Positions 11,528-23,378 of a stretch of DNA of 64,000 bases are shown piece after piece. The stretch is from Gigaspora rosea. Taxonomy: Eukaryota > Glomeromycota > Glomeromycetes > Diversisporales > Gigasporaceae. The notes under the pieces are model-generated. The model was given only the letters and a program-made list of their open reading frames with translations. It searched no databases and had not been told where the DNA came from. The translations under genes were made by a program, and so were the position numbers. The first letter of the stretch is position 1, and each line of letters begins with the position of its first letter. Where the stretch lies: assembly GCA_003550325.1 (NCBI GenBank), contig QKWP01000111.1, positions 301,309 to 365,308 on the forward strand. The letters are read 5' to 3'.

Positions 11528-11870
11528 TTTTATCGCATATGCGATACACTGCACCCTATAAGATCTGGTATAATGTAAAATCAAAACAATAAATTAATTC
11601 ATTAGTTTAGGGTTAGGGTAAGGGTGAGTGATAGTGTTAGAGTAAGGGATAGGATTAGGATAGGGCAATTTAGCAAAGAGATACTAACCCAAAATTTTGA
11701 GAGAAATTTTTTTTTGTTAGTGCATGAGAGATGATTTCATAGGCAAAATTTCGTGCTATAGCCGATTTTTGAAAAAAATTGTAATCGCTTCAATTTCATA
11801 TTACGCCTGATCCTGCATTCTAATTGGTTGATCAAAGGGTAGCAGTACATTGCCATAGCGGTAAATTATA
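11528..11870. mobile_element. MITE, about 340 bases, TIR with GCATATGC dyad and TTAGGG-like core
   Basis: Left end ttatcgcatatgcgatacac then tgcaccct; right end agggtagcagtacattg then ccatagcggtaa. The complement of the right end matches the left at roughly two thirds of positions. The interior contains gggttagggtaagggtg at about 11611 and several further gggat/gggtta units to 11670. Confidence 0.55.
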
Positions 11871-12049
11871 AAACCTTTTAAAAAAAACAAAAAAATAAAA
11901 AATAACTTTTTAGAAGCTATTTTTTCAAAATTGCTACAATGGTTAAAAAAAAAAATAAAAAAACAAAATAACAAAAAAAAATAAAATTAATTAAAAAAAT
12001 AAAAAAATAATCAAAAAAAATAAAAAAATAAATAAAAATTAAAATGCTA

Positions 12050-12397
12050 CAGTGCGGGCCAGTATAAACCAATACCCTCTGAGCCAAATTTTGAAATAAA
12101 TACTCAATTCTGATTGGCTAGAATAATATAATCAATTGTGATTGGTCAAAAATTACATATGAGTTTCTTTTTTTTTATATATTAAACGCCAAATTTTCAA
12201 TTTCATAGTAAACTTTAAATTGATATAACCTTTTAAAATTAAAATAAAATAAAAATCTTTTTTAACCAAATTGTAGCTTCGTCTTAAAGCTACAATTTGG
12301 TTAAAAAATTTTTTGAAAAAATTTTTTTTATTTTTAAGTTATATCAATTTTTGTAAAATATATATAAAAAGGTGTTGGTTTATGGTGTCCCGCACTG
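12050..12397. mobile_element. Tc1/mariner-like MITE, 348 bases, TA target duplication
   Basis: Ends CAGTGCGGG (12050) and CCCGCACTG (12397) are each flanked by TA. The inverted repeat extends inward (ataaaccaatacc against ggtgttggtttat). The interior has a strong hairpin, ttttttaaccaaattgtagc against gctacaatttggttaaaaaa, at about 12250-12310. Confidence 0.75.
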
Positions 12398-13589
12398 TAT
12401 AAAATTTAAAAATAATATTAAAATGAATTAAATAAAAAAATAATTAAAAAATTACAAAAAAATAAAACCAATTTTAAAAAAATGAAAAATAAAAATAATT
12501 TAAAAAAACAAAATATAAATTTGGACATTTCTAGACATCTTTGGTCAGAGATATATAACTTATATATTACTGGCCAATTGATTATTTTTTTCAGAACACT
12601 GGCTAGTCAAAAAGGCCTGTATAACCCGGAATCTGACCTCAATTTATGAACTTCGTCATTATCCAATTAAATTGCAAGAAAAATTTTACAAAAATTTAAA
12701 GATTATATATTTATAATGTAATCGTGCAGGTATTACTCCCAAATCAAAAAAAAAATAATTGCAAATTTTTTTTTACTTTAATAAATTAATTTATTATAGT
12801 ATAATGCAGTCAATTACAAATTATAACATTATTGATACGTATGTCTAGTGCACTATATATATATATAAAAAAAAAATCTATCTAAAGTATTTTGCAATAC
12901 AACCACAATTTATACTAAAATTTGATATTTGACTTGCATGCCAAAACTACTAACCACTACAAATTCCCACAAGTGGCTTCATACTCGAAGAGAAAAGGCC
13001 CAAAGAACGACTACGCTACAAGTGGCAAGACCTGCCAACAAAGGTTTTAATGACAACATTAAGGTTGCAAACATGCCCTTAAAGGCCCTATTGAAGATAC
13101 TAAAAGTAATAATACTCACCAACAAAGGCTTCAACAAGGCTGCAAAATCATGCCTGTGAAGGCTCTGATGACATTGAAGAAATTTATCTGTTATACTAGC
13201 AAAAAAAAAAAAGAATTGATGAAAAAAAGAAAAAATGATGAGAAACTACTTAAAGCGAAGTTCTCAAAATGACACTAAAACAACAACCTTATACCAGAAC
13301 AAGTCCCAAAAGCTAAACCTACAAAAGAAAAAAAGGTTAGTTCAATCTGAGAAAAGGAAAAAACAAAAAAAAAAACTACTGTACTTATTTCACAAGAACA
13401 CAGTTCCAGATAAGCAAAGCTGAAAGATATACTGGAAATTGTTTAAAGGTCAGAGAAAAATGTTGGTTGAAAAAATCAAATAAACATTAGTAAGACTTAA
13501 TTACCAAGAAGAATACCAAAGAAACACTCCAAGAATAAAAGCAAAGATTACCAAAGACAAAAACTCAACAACCTAACTAAAAAACTTAG

Positions 13590-13780
13590 AACAACGTTGT
13601 CAAAATGATAAAAACCTAAAATCACAAACGAAGATACAAGCTTGACAAAATAACCAAAGATGAAAACTCAACAACCAAATGAAGAAAACCCAGATTCTCC
13701 ACAAATGACGTTGTCGAAATGGAAAAACCTGAAATTACAAATGAAGTTACCAAAATGACAAAGCTTGAAATCTCTACAAT
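13590..13780. repeat. Degenerate direct repeat (about 114-base step) inside the 2.8 kb element
   Basis: acgttgtc occurs at about 13594 and 13708, each followed by aaaatg or gaaatg, then aaaacctaaaat/aaaacctgaaat and an acaaag tract. The plus strand here is A- and C-rich. Possibly a decayed repetitive coding stretch. Confidence 0.4.
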
Positions 13781-14079
13781 GTTAGTCCTAAAATAACAAA
13801 AGCTATACCTAATAATACAATACCCACTACAACAGCTCCACTACTCCTACTACCCGGTTTTTCAGCAAAAAAACCTACAAAAGAATGAAAGTGTTATTCA
13901 AAATAAAAAGCAAATCTCGATTAAAAAAAAACCTAATCTAAATTGGATTAGAAGGTAAGCTGACCCCAAATCTGGAGAACCCTTTGCAAAAACACACAAA
14001 GAAACACAAAGACACCAATGATACCAACTGCAACACTAGTAACGGCACCAATGACAAAAGGTAACAAGCTAAATAAATG

Positions 14080-15186
14080 GGCAGCCGTCAATAAAAATCA
14101 AGCAAATCAACATTTGAAAAAAAATTAATTCTTTAACTTTCATAGCTCATATTTCAATGAATTTTAAAGCTATCTTAATGATTTAATATTCAAAAGAAAG
14201 CTTTGATTGTAAGCTTTCTTTTTAAAAAAGATCTTCCGCAACTCTTTCTGCTGATCACCTGTACCAACAAATACGCTAACACTTCAGAAGTCAAGTCTTA
14301 AAGAAACAGTAGAAAAACCAATGAAGACATGCAACCCAGCAGCTGTTATTTAGGGATACTGTTAACTGAGTATCTGCTAATAGCCTTAGAGTTTGTCACT
14401 CACCACAAAACAGCACTTGTCGTTTAGAGGTAAAGTTCATAGACTACCTGCTGACAAGCTTAGAGTTTATCACTTACTTTGAGAGGAAAAGTACTTGGCA
14501 GCTCTCTGATAGATTTCGGACTACACGGGAAGAACCACTGTCTTTACTAAGGTTACAGGCGAATTTTTGGTGAAGAGTTTTCAAAAAGTGGGCAATTTGG
14601 CTTACCCCCTCCAAAAGATCTGCAGTGTTTACTGCTCTCAAAAAGGAAAGGCACCTACCGTATTGGATACAATCATCATGAGTGGCTTGGAAATGAGTAA
14701 CAAAGAAGGATGTGCGAGACTTATGGGGAAACCACTGGGCGAAGATTCTAGAAGCTTTATTTCAAGTAGTCCAGGTCATATGACTGCTTTTCGTTTAACA
14801 TACTGTGACTTGGGCCAGTTAGTTGGAACAAGATTATTGATGTTAACAATTTTTATTTTAGAAGTCTGAGTTAAAGTTATTAATATAACTTTGTTCAGCT
14901 AACTTTGGGCCATGGATAAAGATTGAATAGTAGCAGAAGGCCATCATAAAGCCCAAGTTTAGTCTTATCATAATTTGTAATAATTATTTCCTTCTGCATG
15001 TACTAATATTGAATTAATAAAGTAAGAAGAGCAAGGTCTCAGTTATAAAATGAAAAAAAGCTTTCCTTTTAATATTAAATTATTAAGGTAGCTTTAAAAT
15101 TCATTAAGTTATGAGCTATAAAAGTTAAGGAATTAATTTTTTTCAAATGTTGATTTGCTTGATTTCTATTGATAGCTGCCCAAATA
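14080..15186. repeat. Long inverted repeat arms (about 140 bases) enclosing about 0.8 kb
   Basis: The arm at 14080-14220 (gggcagccgtcaat.. ttaattctttaactttcat.. aagaaagctttg) matches in reverse the arm at 15045-15186 (aaaagctttcctttt.. agttaaggaattaa.. attgatagctgccc). The arms are roughly 90 percent alike. They may be the ends of an element nested in the 12531-15374 one. The enclosed sequence includes an open frame on the plus strand (14567-14869, about 100 codons from a TTG) that I do not recognise. Confidence 0.65.
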
Positions 15187-15379
15187 ATTAAAATACTAGT
15201 AAATGAAAAAAGTGAAAGTGTAAAAAAAAATAAACAATTCAATAAAAAAAAGATGATCTATACTTAAAATACATGAATTTTAAATTATGTGACTTTTTCA
15301 ACCTCTGATTGGTTAAATAGGCCAGAGATATATAAGCTATATATCTCTGACCAGAGATGCCTAGAAATTTCCTAAAAAT

Positions 15380-15830
15380 AAATAAAAATTAAAATATTAA
15401 AAAAAATATGAAAAAAATAATTTAAAAATAAAATTGAATTAAAAAATACAAAAAAATAAAAAATAATAAAAAATAAAATTTTAGCCCCTATTTGGCTGTT
15501 TATTTTTAGTTTGTGATAAAAGATTCAAGAAAATCTGCTAAAAAAAGATTTGTTTTTTTAATTAATTAAGAATTAGTATTAATGAGAAGAAGAATATAAT
15601 TAATATAATATACTATACAATATAATAAAATTTAATAATTATATAATAATTAACATAATTTAATAAAAAATAGAAAATAAAAAATTATTTATATTATTGC
15701 AAAGTAATAATAACAAAATCTATTATTTAATGACAAGTCCAGTATCTAGTATAATATAATATTTAACTAAAATTCCAAGCAAATGCAATAAATTTTTTTT
15801 AATTTAATTCTAATGATCTCTAAAATTAAA
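15380..15830. other. AT-rich, nothing recognised
   Basis: A/T-rich runs of taaaaaatat and ataatataat type. No gene or repeat structure that I can support. Confidence 0.5.
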
Positions 15831-15839
15831 ATAAAAATT

Positions 15840-16880
15840 AATTGAATTTACTTAAATAATTGTCAAGATATCTTCACTTAAAGTTCTGTAAAAATTTAAA
15901 CTGTCTAAATAACAAACACTTGTGCAATAACATAAACAAAGATATCTTGACAACCATCCAAGCAAATTTGATGATTTTTTTATTTAATTTTAGAAATCAT
16001 TAGAATTAAATATTAATTTTGCTTGAATAGTTGTGTATCTTAGCTCAAAATTCTGTAAAAACTCGAAATGCTTATATATAATTGCAATAACACTCGTGAA
16101 ATAATTTTGTACAAGGATATTTTGACAACTATCCAAGCAAATTTGATGAGCTTTTTTGATTTAATTCTAAAGATCATTAGAATTAAAATAAAAAAAATTT
16201 ATTGAATTTGCTTGGATGGTAGTTAAAATATCTTTGCTCAAATTTTATAAAAATTTGAACTGCTTATGCATAATTGTGGTAACTTTTGGATGTATATGTT
16301 GTGCATCAGATTAAAACTTGCGTCGGATTGAATCTGACGCACGTCAGATGACTATCAGTTGACCAGCATTAAATGATCGGCAACAACTAGCCTAAACTAA
16401 CCTCTAACTTTACCGTAATTTTACCCTAACCCTAATCTAATTTAGGCTGGGTTTAATCTGACGCAAGAATCAATCTGACGCACAATATATATATCTTAAC
16501 TAAGTAAATTTTGATAACTTTTTTTTTAAATCTAATTCTCTAGAATTAAAATAAAAAAAAGTTCATTGAATTTGCTTAGAAAGTTATTAGGATATTTTTA
16601 TATTTATAGGTATTTTAATTTTTATAAAACTTTAGCAAAAATATTTTAACAACTATTCAAGCAAACTCAATAAGTTTTTTTTCATTTTAATTCTAGAGAT
16701 CTTAAATTAAAATATAAAAAACTATTGAATTTGCTTTGATACTTGTTAAGATATTTTGTTCAAAGTTATTGCACAAGTGTTGCTATTGTATATAAGCATT
16801 TTGAGCAAAGATATATTGATAACAACCAAGCAAATTTGATAAACTTTAATTCGAGAAAACTTCAGACTAGTTATCAAAAT
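15840..16880. repeat. Palindromic satellite, about 175-base unit, degenerate; interrupted by a MITE
   Basis: gatatcttgacaaccatcca (about 15941) and gatattttgacaactatcca (about 16116) begin successive units. Each unit is a large dyad: atccaagcaaatttgatga on one side and attgaatttgcttggatgg on the other, around a taattctaa..ttagaatta centre. Units resume at 16500-16880 after the MITE at 16294-16490. The design and several sub-motifs match the satellite at 36190-37880. Confidence 0.75.
16294..16490. mobile_element. MITE, about 195 bases, TIR atatgttgtgcatcagatt, CCCTAA core
   Basis: Left end ttgtgcatcagattaaaac then ttgcgtcggatt; the right end is its complement (aatctgacgcaag, aatctgacgcacaa). 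The core at 16395-16445 contains accctaaccctaatctaa. It sits inside the 175-base satellite. Its tips lie in TA-rich sequence, so the target site is ambiguous. Confidence 0.7.
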
Positions 16881-16884
16881 ACTT

Positions 16885-17460
16885 TAATTAATATTTTTAC
16901 TTTATTATGTGCATTATATATTATAATTTTTTTATTTATTTTATCAATACACTTAAATTTTATTTTTTGCATATATGTTTTATTTATTTTATTTATTTAT
17001 TTTTTATTTTGCTTTATGGAAGTGCCATTTATTATATAATTTATTTTTATTAGAAGGTTATACCCCTTTCTTCTGTGATCGAATTAGCAGCCAATAATAA
17101 TTTATATATATAATATATAGACATGATAAACTGCTAACCCTCTTCTCCCCTCTTGAAATTATGTAGTACTTCTTTCACTCTTTAAATTTAAAATTACATA
17201 CAAAGAAGATGCCAATATATCAATAAACATGGCCTTCTGTATTGCATTACTTTCCTTTTTGACCCTAAATAAGCATTGCATGTCTTTTCTATTAATTTAT
17301 TTACAATTAAGCATTATTTCCTACAGCTTTCTTAGTATCTATTTTTTGGAGTAGGTCAATTAACTCACAATTAGTGTACACATCGAATGCACACTCTATG
17401 AACTTTTTTTGAACTGTTTTCAATCACTATATTTTAACTATTATTTTTTTATATTTATAT
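16885..17460. other. No supported gene
   Basis: 16890-17040 is T-rich and gives a hydrophobic-looking open frame that I read as low-complexity sequence. 17040-17460 contains no recognisable gene or repeat. Confidence 0.45.
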
Positions 17461-17462
17461 TT

Positions 17463-17614
17463 GGGACCCCCATAGCAAAACAAACCATTGGGCAAAAAAT
17501 TTTAATTTTGTAATTTTATAAAAATTGTATTTCTATTACTCTAATTCTTCGAGAAATTGAGTTTTTTAAAAAATTTTTTTTTTTGCCCTATGGCTTGTTT
17601 TGCTGTGAGCATCC
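17463..17614. mobile_element. Foldback MITE, about 150 bases
   Basis: agcaaaacaaaccattgggc near the left end pairs with gccctatggcttgttttgct at the right. Arms are about 40 bases, with a short A/T-rich loop. No TSD is evident. Confidence 0.65.
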
Positions 17615-19680
17615 TATTTGTAAAATATATATTAATACAAAAGTATATACTGATGAAAAAGGCAATAACAGTTAGAAGACATAAGGTCTGGTATCTCTTT
17701 ATCCTTTTTTATTCTTTTTTGATAGCATAAACTTTACTAATAATTAATTGTTATCTGTTATATAGAAAAGGAAAACTTATGGTTCTGTACAAGGATTTCA
17801 AAATCTATACCAAAAGCTAAAATTTGCTTGATGCAAACTTCAAATAATAGCTTCTGCATCTGATCGCTTTTTTACATTAAGCATAACTACTTTGTTACAA
17901 GCATATTAATAAAATAAGACAATTTTGTAATACAAAATTAAACTTCAATTCAATCTTAAATTTATTTATTATATTAATTAAAAATTTTATTTAAGATAAA
18001 ATATGAGTACACAAAAACATAAAAAATCAATTAATAAAATGTCATATAGCGACCCACTAGAGGGTTAAGAAAAAAATACACATACACAAAAAATAATAAA
18101 AAAAATAAAATTAAAAAATAAAAATTAAAAAAAAAACCTATAATAAAAGATAGTTATTCTTTTAATTTACTGTAATACAATTCAATTGCATTTGTTGAGG
18201 TTATTTGCAAGAAAATGTGGGAATGCTATTGGGCCCAAAGGGCCTACTAATTTGTATTTTTAGCATAATTTTGTAATATGTATATCACCTTCTTAATAAG
18301 TTTATTATATCTTGTTCTTGTTACTTTATGCATTGCATATATTATTTTATTCTGAACCTTTGGTTCATAAATCCTGTTTATTCAAGTACAAACAACATGG
18401 GCAGTACAATAAAGCACATTACATGCCTGTTTACTATAAAGCAAACCTGGAAAAGTTCTAAACATGCTATTAGCCTCTGGTCTGCAATAAAGTAATGAGG
18501 AGCCCAAGAACTTATAAAATACCAGATTATTTGCAGAGCTTTTGTGACTATTTTACTAGTTTTTATTACTAACAAAAAAATGGGCACTGATGTTCCAAGA
18601 GCTATGATTTCCTGAATATATAACATAAACAATCTTCAATCATATTGGTTTGTTTTTATGCATGGCATCTATTAATGTCAACTATCCAAAATGGTAAAGT
18701 TTTTTAAGCTAATTGGGGAGAGCAAAAGTGAAACTCTGAGCTAACTGACTATAACATTTTGCCTAATTTCCTTCTTTTTTTAAAAAAAGAATGGATTTCT
18801 TAATATCCAACTCTAAATTTTTGTTGTCTATAAAATATGAATCCTGGGGCCCAAGAACCTTTCTTTTAATATTATAAATCTCTATTTGCTTTAATTCTTT
18901 TACACTAGCACTAAGATCAACTTATTAGTTCTATACTTCTTGATTGTATTGATGATTGCTAAAAAAGATAATTTTTAATTGCTTTTTTCTCAACAAAGCT
19001 ATAAATATATTAATAACATTTTAACTTCTTACTTTTTTCAATAGTATGCATGTGATCAAAGCTATTAAGATGTCATTAAATGAGTATTTTTTGCTCATTC
19101 ATAAACTTTAAAACCTTAACTTTATATAACACAGGTCTAAAGAATAAACTTTTGTTTTTCTATGCTTTTCACTTGGAACTTTCTCATTATGAGTGCCTGA
19201 TGGATTATGTTTAGTAAATAGCATATATAATTTAATTTTTAGCTTAATATCTTATATATTTAGCCCTGTATAAATTTTTAAAAAGTGTCTACAATAATAT
19301 GGTAGGCCAGGTATGTATAAAGTATCAATTATTAAAGAAGTATAACAATAGGACATAGTATAATACATTATGTATAATATTATACATTTAATATTATATA
19401 TAATTAAATTTTATACAATTGGTATTAAATATAATAAGAATTTTGTATATTAATTATTGATAATAAGTAACCTTTAATATTCTAACAAACCATTTTTCTT
19501 GAGCAATACCTAAGCTCTAACCTTATTCTAATCACTAATCCTAACATTAATGAACTTTAAAAAATTTTGCATGCGTCACAAACTTAGCACGTATGTGTTA
19601 ATAATAATTTTCTGGAATTATTTGTAAATGGAAATTCCTCATAGCAATAAACATGTGTTCATAACAAATATTCCTGAATA
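17615..19680. other. No supported gene over 2 kb
   Basis: A minus-strand open frame at 18378-18632 (84 codons) starts from a non-ATG or weak context, lies in sequence with no splice partners that I can see, and matches nothing I recognise. 17940-18150 is A/T-rich. From about 19590 the sequence begins to resemble the repeated 3' flank of the BTB-TLDc copies (gaattatttgtaaatggaaattcc against the matching stretch near 31690). Confidence 0.4.
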
Positions 19681-19769
19681 CTAATGATTAGTGCTGTAAT
19701 TCAAATTGTGATATGCAGTATGTAGTAATTATTTACTACAAAAAGTAGCAATTGAAGTAATATTTCCTA

Positions 19770-20135
19770 CAGTATTTACTCGAAATAATGCACATGGGCG
19801 TTATTTTGAAAATTGCATTTTCTTACAATAGCATGTTGGTTTCGAAATAACACCCATGTGTGTCCCAATATAAGCACACTCCAAATGCTGAATTAATAAT
19901 CTGCTGAAATAATGAATTCAAATAACAAGCAGAAATAAGAATTTTTTTAGTCAAAAAATCTGACTTAGACTGGAAAGGCTATATATAAAATTAAGAAATA
20001 CAGGCTTTTTATGCATCATGCACAATTTTTTAGAAATTAGACCTTTACTCCAAAATAATGCCCATGCGCATACTTGAAATAACGTGCATCCCCTTGAAAT
20101 AACATGCAGGTGCACATTATTTCGAGAAAATACGG
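19770..20135. mobile_element. Tc1/mariner-like MITE, 366 bases, TA target duplication
   Basis: The left end cagtatttactcgaaataat and right end attatttcgagaaaatacgg are inverted copies, each flanked by TA. Further internal copies of tgaaataacgtgcat and aataatgcccatgcg, in both orientations, extend the inverted repeats. No reading frame. Confidence 0.75.
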
Positions 20136-20139
20136 TACA

Positions 20140-20515
20140 TCATGTAGTAATTATTATTACATGTAGTAAACATTATTACATGTAATAATATATATTATAT
20201 GTAGTAATTATTTTTATATGTAATTGATACTAATATTATATTACTACATATTACTACATGTAGTAATAATGCTACATTACTACATAATTACTACATATAA
20301 ATAACTAATATTATATTACTACATATTACTACATGTAGTAATAATGCTACATTACTACATAATTACTCCATATAAATAACTAATATTATATTACTACATA
20401 TTGCTACATGTAGTAATAGTGCTACATTACTACATGATTACTACATATAGATAACTAATATTATATTACTATATGTAGTAATAGTGCTACATTACTACAT
20501 AATTATTACAATTAA
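20140..20515. repeat. Tandem palindrome-rich repeat (tactacatgtagta), unit about 75-78 bases
   Basis: ataactaatattatattac followed by tacatattactacatgtagtaataatgc recurs about four times from 20220 to 20490. The unit contains the perfect palindrome tactacatgtagta. Later units are slightly diverged (tgctacatgtag, ctatatgtag). Confidence 0.85.
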
Positions 20516-20599
20516 GGTTTAAAAAATGGTATGTAAAAATATATGTAGTAAATATAATTGTAGTAATTGGCTATTTACGACGCCATTCACTACTGAATA

Positions 20600-22195
20600 T
20601 TCCTTGTGAATTTTTGATCTTCCCATTAATTCTAACCTAATACTATCCCTTGCTTTTCTAAAATGTGGAGTTTATAATAGGTAAAAATTTATATCATTGT
20701 TCCTTTTTCTTATTTAATATCTTTATACAATTTATTTTTATTGTTTAAACATGAACGTTAATCTGATATGAAATAGAATTACTGGTCTGAGATATTAGAA
20801 TTTTGTCTTCAATATAAAGTTCAAACAATCGTTTACAGATAGACTGTAAGCATTTGGCTAATATAGTTTGCTTTTCAAGCATCGTAGTTATTGTATATTT
20901 GGATTAGTTATTGTACATTAGAGGTATTGAGAGCGTTCGAATCTTATAATCTTGTTATCTTAGAAATATAGTTTTATCTCATATTCATTTAATTTCTTCC
21001 CAATACTCCCTTGAAGTTGATAGCTATCATTTCTTTTATTATCTATTTAATTGCACAAAATCTAATTGTCACGAAATTATGCTTATTTATATATATATGC
21101 ACGTAAGCTGATTGAGATAAAGGTGAATTTTAATTTTTTAATTAATCCTGATTCAAAATACACGAATTATATGGGGATGCCAAGAGAAAACCTGCACTTC
21201 CCGATCTTATGCATTCAGTAAGTTTCGCTGCATAATTCTAATGCATATAGTGAAAATTTACAGAACATTTAGTATATGATTGTGAATTACAAGTTCTCTT
21301 TTATTTTATTCATAATACATTATATTTATGCTATTCTTCTGACGATAAAGTTCATTATTAATTGAATGGAAATAAATTTAGCATTGGAACATTCAAATGT
21401 TTAGGTAAATTTATTTAGCACTTTTTTTTTCTTGCACACATCACAATAATAAATTAGAAAATAATTGTGGCAAAACAATTTAAGGTATTTGATTGACATA
21501 TGATGCCGAATGAAACAATAATGTACTGTATCTTTAATTTTTTTCCACTAATTATTTTACGATTAGATACATAAACCTTGTTAAATTTTTAAAAAATAAT
21601 AATGGCTTTATGCATGTATTACTTTAGAATTTTTAATTAATACTTTATGTCTTTTTAGTAATACTATATTGCGGATTGAATTTTTCCTACAATGTAAGGG
21701 CGGAACACATAGGTTACAATTGATTAATAAGATACTGTATATAAATTTCAAAGTAGGTGTGTTTAATTTATTATATCAAATTTTTATTGGAAAATAACTA
21801 GAGTAATTAATTCTGATTGTTCGAAGGGCAGTAAAGGGTCGGATTTGTGCTTTCAATTACTTCCATTAACATAATTATAGTATTTTTTGTCTATATGAAC
21901 TATAATGACAAATTTATTTGTACCGTATAGCGCTGCATATAGTGCCCAGGTACTTTCAAGAAAGTCGGCCTAGATTGAATAATATCCCTAGACTTTGGGA
22001 GATGGGAAGATAATACAAATTATTATTACTGACATATAAAACCCAATTAAAAGATCGCAGTAATAGTTATGAAAATTGGCCACAAATCGCTTGTCAAAAA
22101 AAGGGGAATGCTACTCCGGGTACTATATACAGCGTGTACGGTAATAAATTTCATGAATTTTTGCATATATTTTTAGCATAATATTCACGTATTTT
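20600..22195. repeat. 3' flank of BTB-TLDc copy A, part of a segmental duplication
   Basis: Stretches such as ttttatcaaattattaaaa-like AT sequence are shared with the flanks of copies B (31700-34150) and E (60860-62530, inverted). Clear anchors are gaacgttaatctgatatgaa with tagaatta, gctttttcaagcat and gtcacgaaattatgc. This shows that gene and 3' flank were duplicated together. No coding sequence is seen. Confidence 0.65.
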
Positions 22196-22199
22196 AAAT

Positions 22200-23158
22200 C
22201 CATAGGAATCATAAAATCCAAAAGAACAAATCCATGGTCCAAGTTTTAGACCATAAAATTATTGATTTGTCATTTACACGACTAAGAACAGGCTCTTTCA
22301 TATTTTCGATGTACTTTTTTCTTCATCAGATTTTCAGCTAATAGAATTAAATCCATCGAGTATTCCATTGAATTTTCAACTTTATAACAATTATTAGCCA
22401 GGTTTATTTTCACATAAATTATGAAATTTTTTGTACTGATCCCATCTTTATTACTCTAAATAACAGTTTAAATACGTTAATGCTGTAAGTTGTTGAACGT
22501 CGATCAATCCTGGAAGAAATTTCTGCTGCATATTCTAAATTAATTATAGAAGAAGGTATAGATATTGATTTTCGAGGAGAATATTGAGTTGCCAATTTTT
22601 TGTGTGCGGTAAAATTGTAGATGTAACAGGCCAATTTAGAAATACAAAATTTGTCATATCATCCTACAAATTTTTTTTTTATATGGCCGTATTTTTTCTA
22701 AGATTTCATCACTAGGAATTTGAAAATATCTAATATGAGGTAATCAATTTTTGAAGAGTAATTTATAAAGATCTGAAATACTCCTCATTCTATTGTTCAT
22801 AATTAGAAGGTAAATTTGGAATTTGTACTTTTCCCACAAATAAATTAATCTCAAGTCACAGATTCATCCAATAGTAATTCGTCATGTTTTAAAAGAAATT
22901 AATGCTCTCTTGAAGAGTGGTAAAATTATTAGAATTAAAACCAAATTATAATAATTTCATTACAAAATTTCTGCAGAACTTTAAAATTTTCATTTTGAAA
23001 AACTAATCTGATAAACGTGAGGAAAATTTAATCGATAAGGAGAGTTTGAAGACAATCAACAGATTCTGAAAATTAAATTCACTGAAAGCGATCAAAGATC
23101 TAGTATATCAGAAGTTTCAAGACTTTCTAAAAAGACTACGCCTCCATAAAATATCTAC
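22200..23158 (-). pseudogene. BTB-BACK-TLDc pseudogene, copy A (exon 2 remnant)
   Basis: Read on the minus strand this aligns with exon 2 of the intact copies: it begins at the splice acceptor near 23158 (tatttatggaggcgtagtc region), runs through BACK-like sequence and reaches TLDc sequence near 22200. The longest surviving open piece is at 22419-22634, covering the linker and early TLDc part (residues PRKSISIPSSIINLE can be read). Numerous frameshifts, deletions and stops break the frame. Exon 1, with the BTB domain, is not found upstream, and a hAT-like element begins at 23379. The family is proposed from similarity to copies B, D and E in this window; in intact form such proteins are predicted cullin-3 adaptors. 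It is clearly non-functional. Confidence 0.85.
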
Positions 23159-23378
23159 AGTGCATAAAAAATTAATTAAAATGAAAATATTAAACTACTT
23201 ATTATAATAGTTTAAAATAATTATTTTTTTTCGAAATAATGTTTTTCAAAATGGTTATTCATCTATAGCATAAATTCCTCGTCAGAACTAATATCGTTCG
23301 AAGGTATATATCATCATTTTTATTGATAGACATTTTTATTAAACCAAAGTAATGGTTTTAAAAAAACATCGTCACGAT

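Larger units (their letters stand above)
9780..12500. repeat. Interrupted A/T microsatellite desert
   Basis: Runs built from aaaataaaat, taaaaaaat and ttaaaaataa units occur at 9780-9920, 10440-10590, 10805-11000, 11250-11520, 11880-12045 and 12410-12520. Between these runs sit the four miniature elements listed below, so the region looks like simple-sequence DNA repeatedly used as an insertion target. Confidence 0.7.
12531..15374. mobile_element. 2.8 kb inverted-repeat element, no recognised transposase
   Basis: The left end (12531-12590) and right end (15310-15374) are inverted copies of about 55-60 bases: ttctagacatctttggtcag then agatataactta on the left, complement of ccagagatgcctagaa on the right. 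The tips contain a further near-palindrome (gagatatata..tatatatctc). The interior is less AT-rich than the flanks. It contains small open frames at 12929-13159, 13235-13423 and 14567-14869 with no family I recognise. A target duplication cannot be judged in the A/T-rich flanks. It could be a non-autonomous element or one whose gene has decayed. Confidence 0.55.
19682..20592. mobile_element. Probable hAT-like insertion, about 910 bases
   Basis: This segment interrupts sequence that runs continuously in the paralogous flanks near 31690-31770 and 62290-62330. The bounding 8-mers ctgaatac (19674-19681) and ctgaatat (20593-20600) match at 7 of 8. The ends resemble TAATGATTAGTG and, inverted, TAGTGAATGGCG. 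It contains the TA-flanked MITE at 19770-20135 and the tactacatgtagta arrays. Confidence 0.45.

Noticed and set aside
14567..14869. 100-codon frame as a confident gene
   Set aside because: It starts at TTG, has no recognisable domain and lies between the arms of an inverted repeat; kept only as a note in the element.
16743..17039. Hydrophobic open frame of 98 codons on the plus strand
   Set aside because: It overlaps the degenerate satellite and a T-rich stretch; the hydrophobicity follows from T content.
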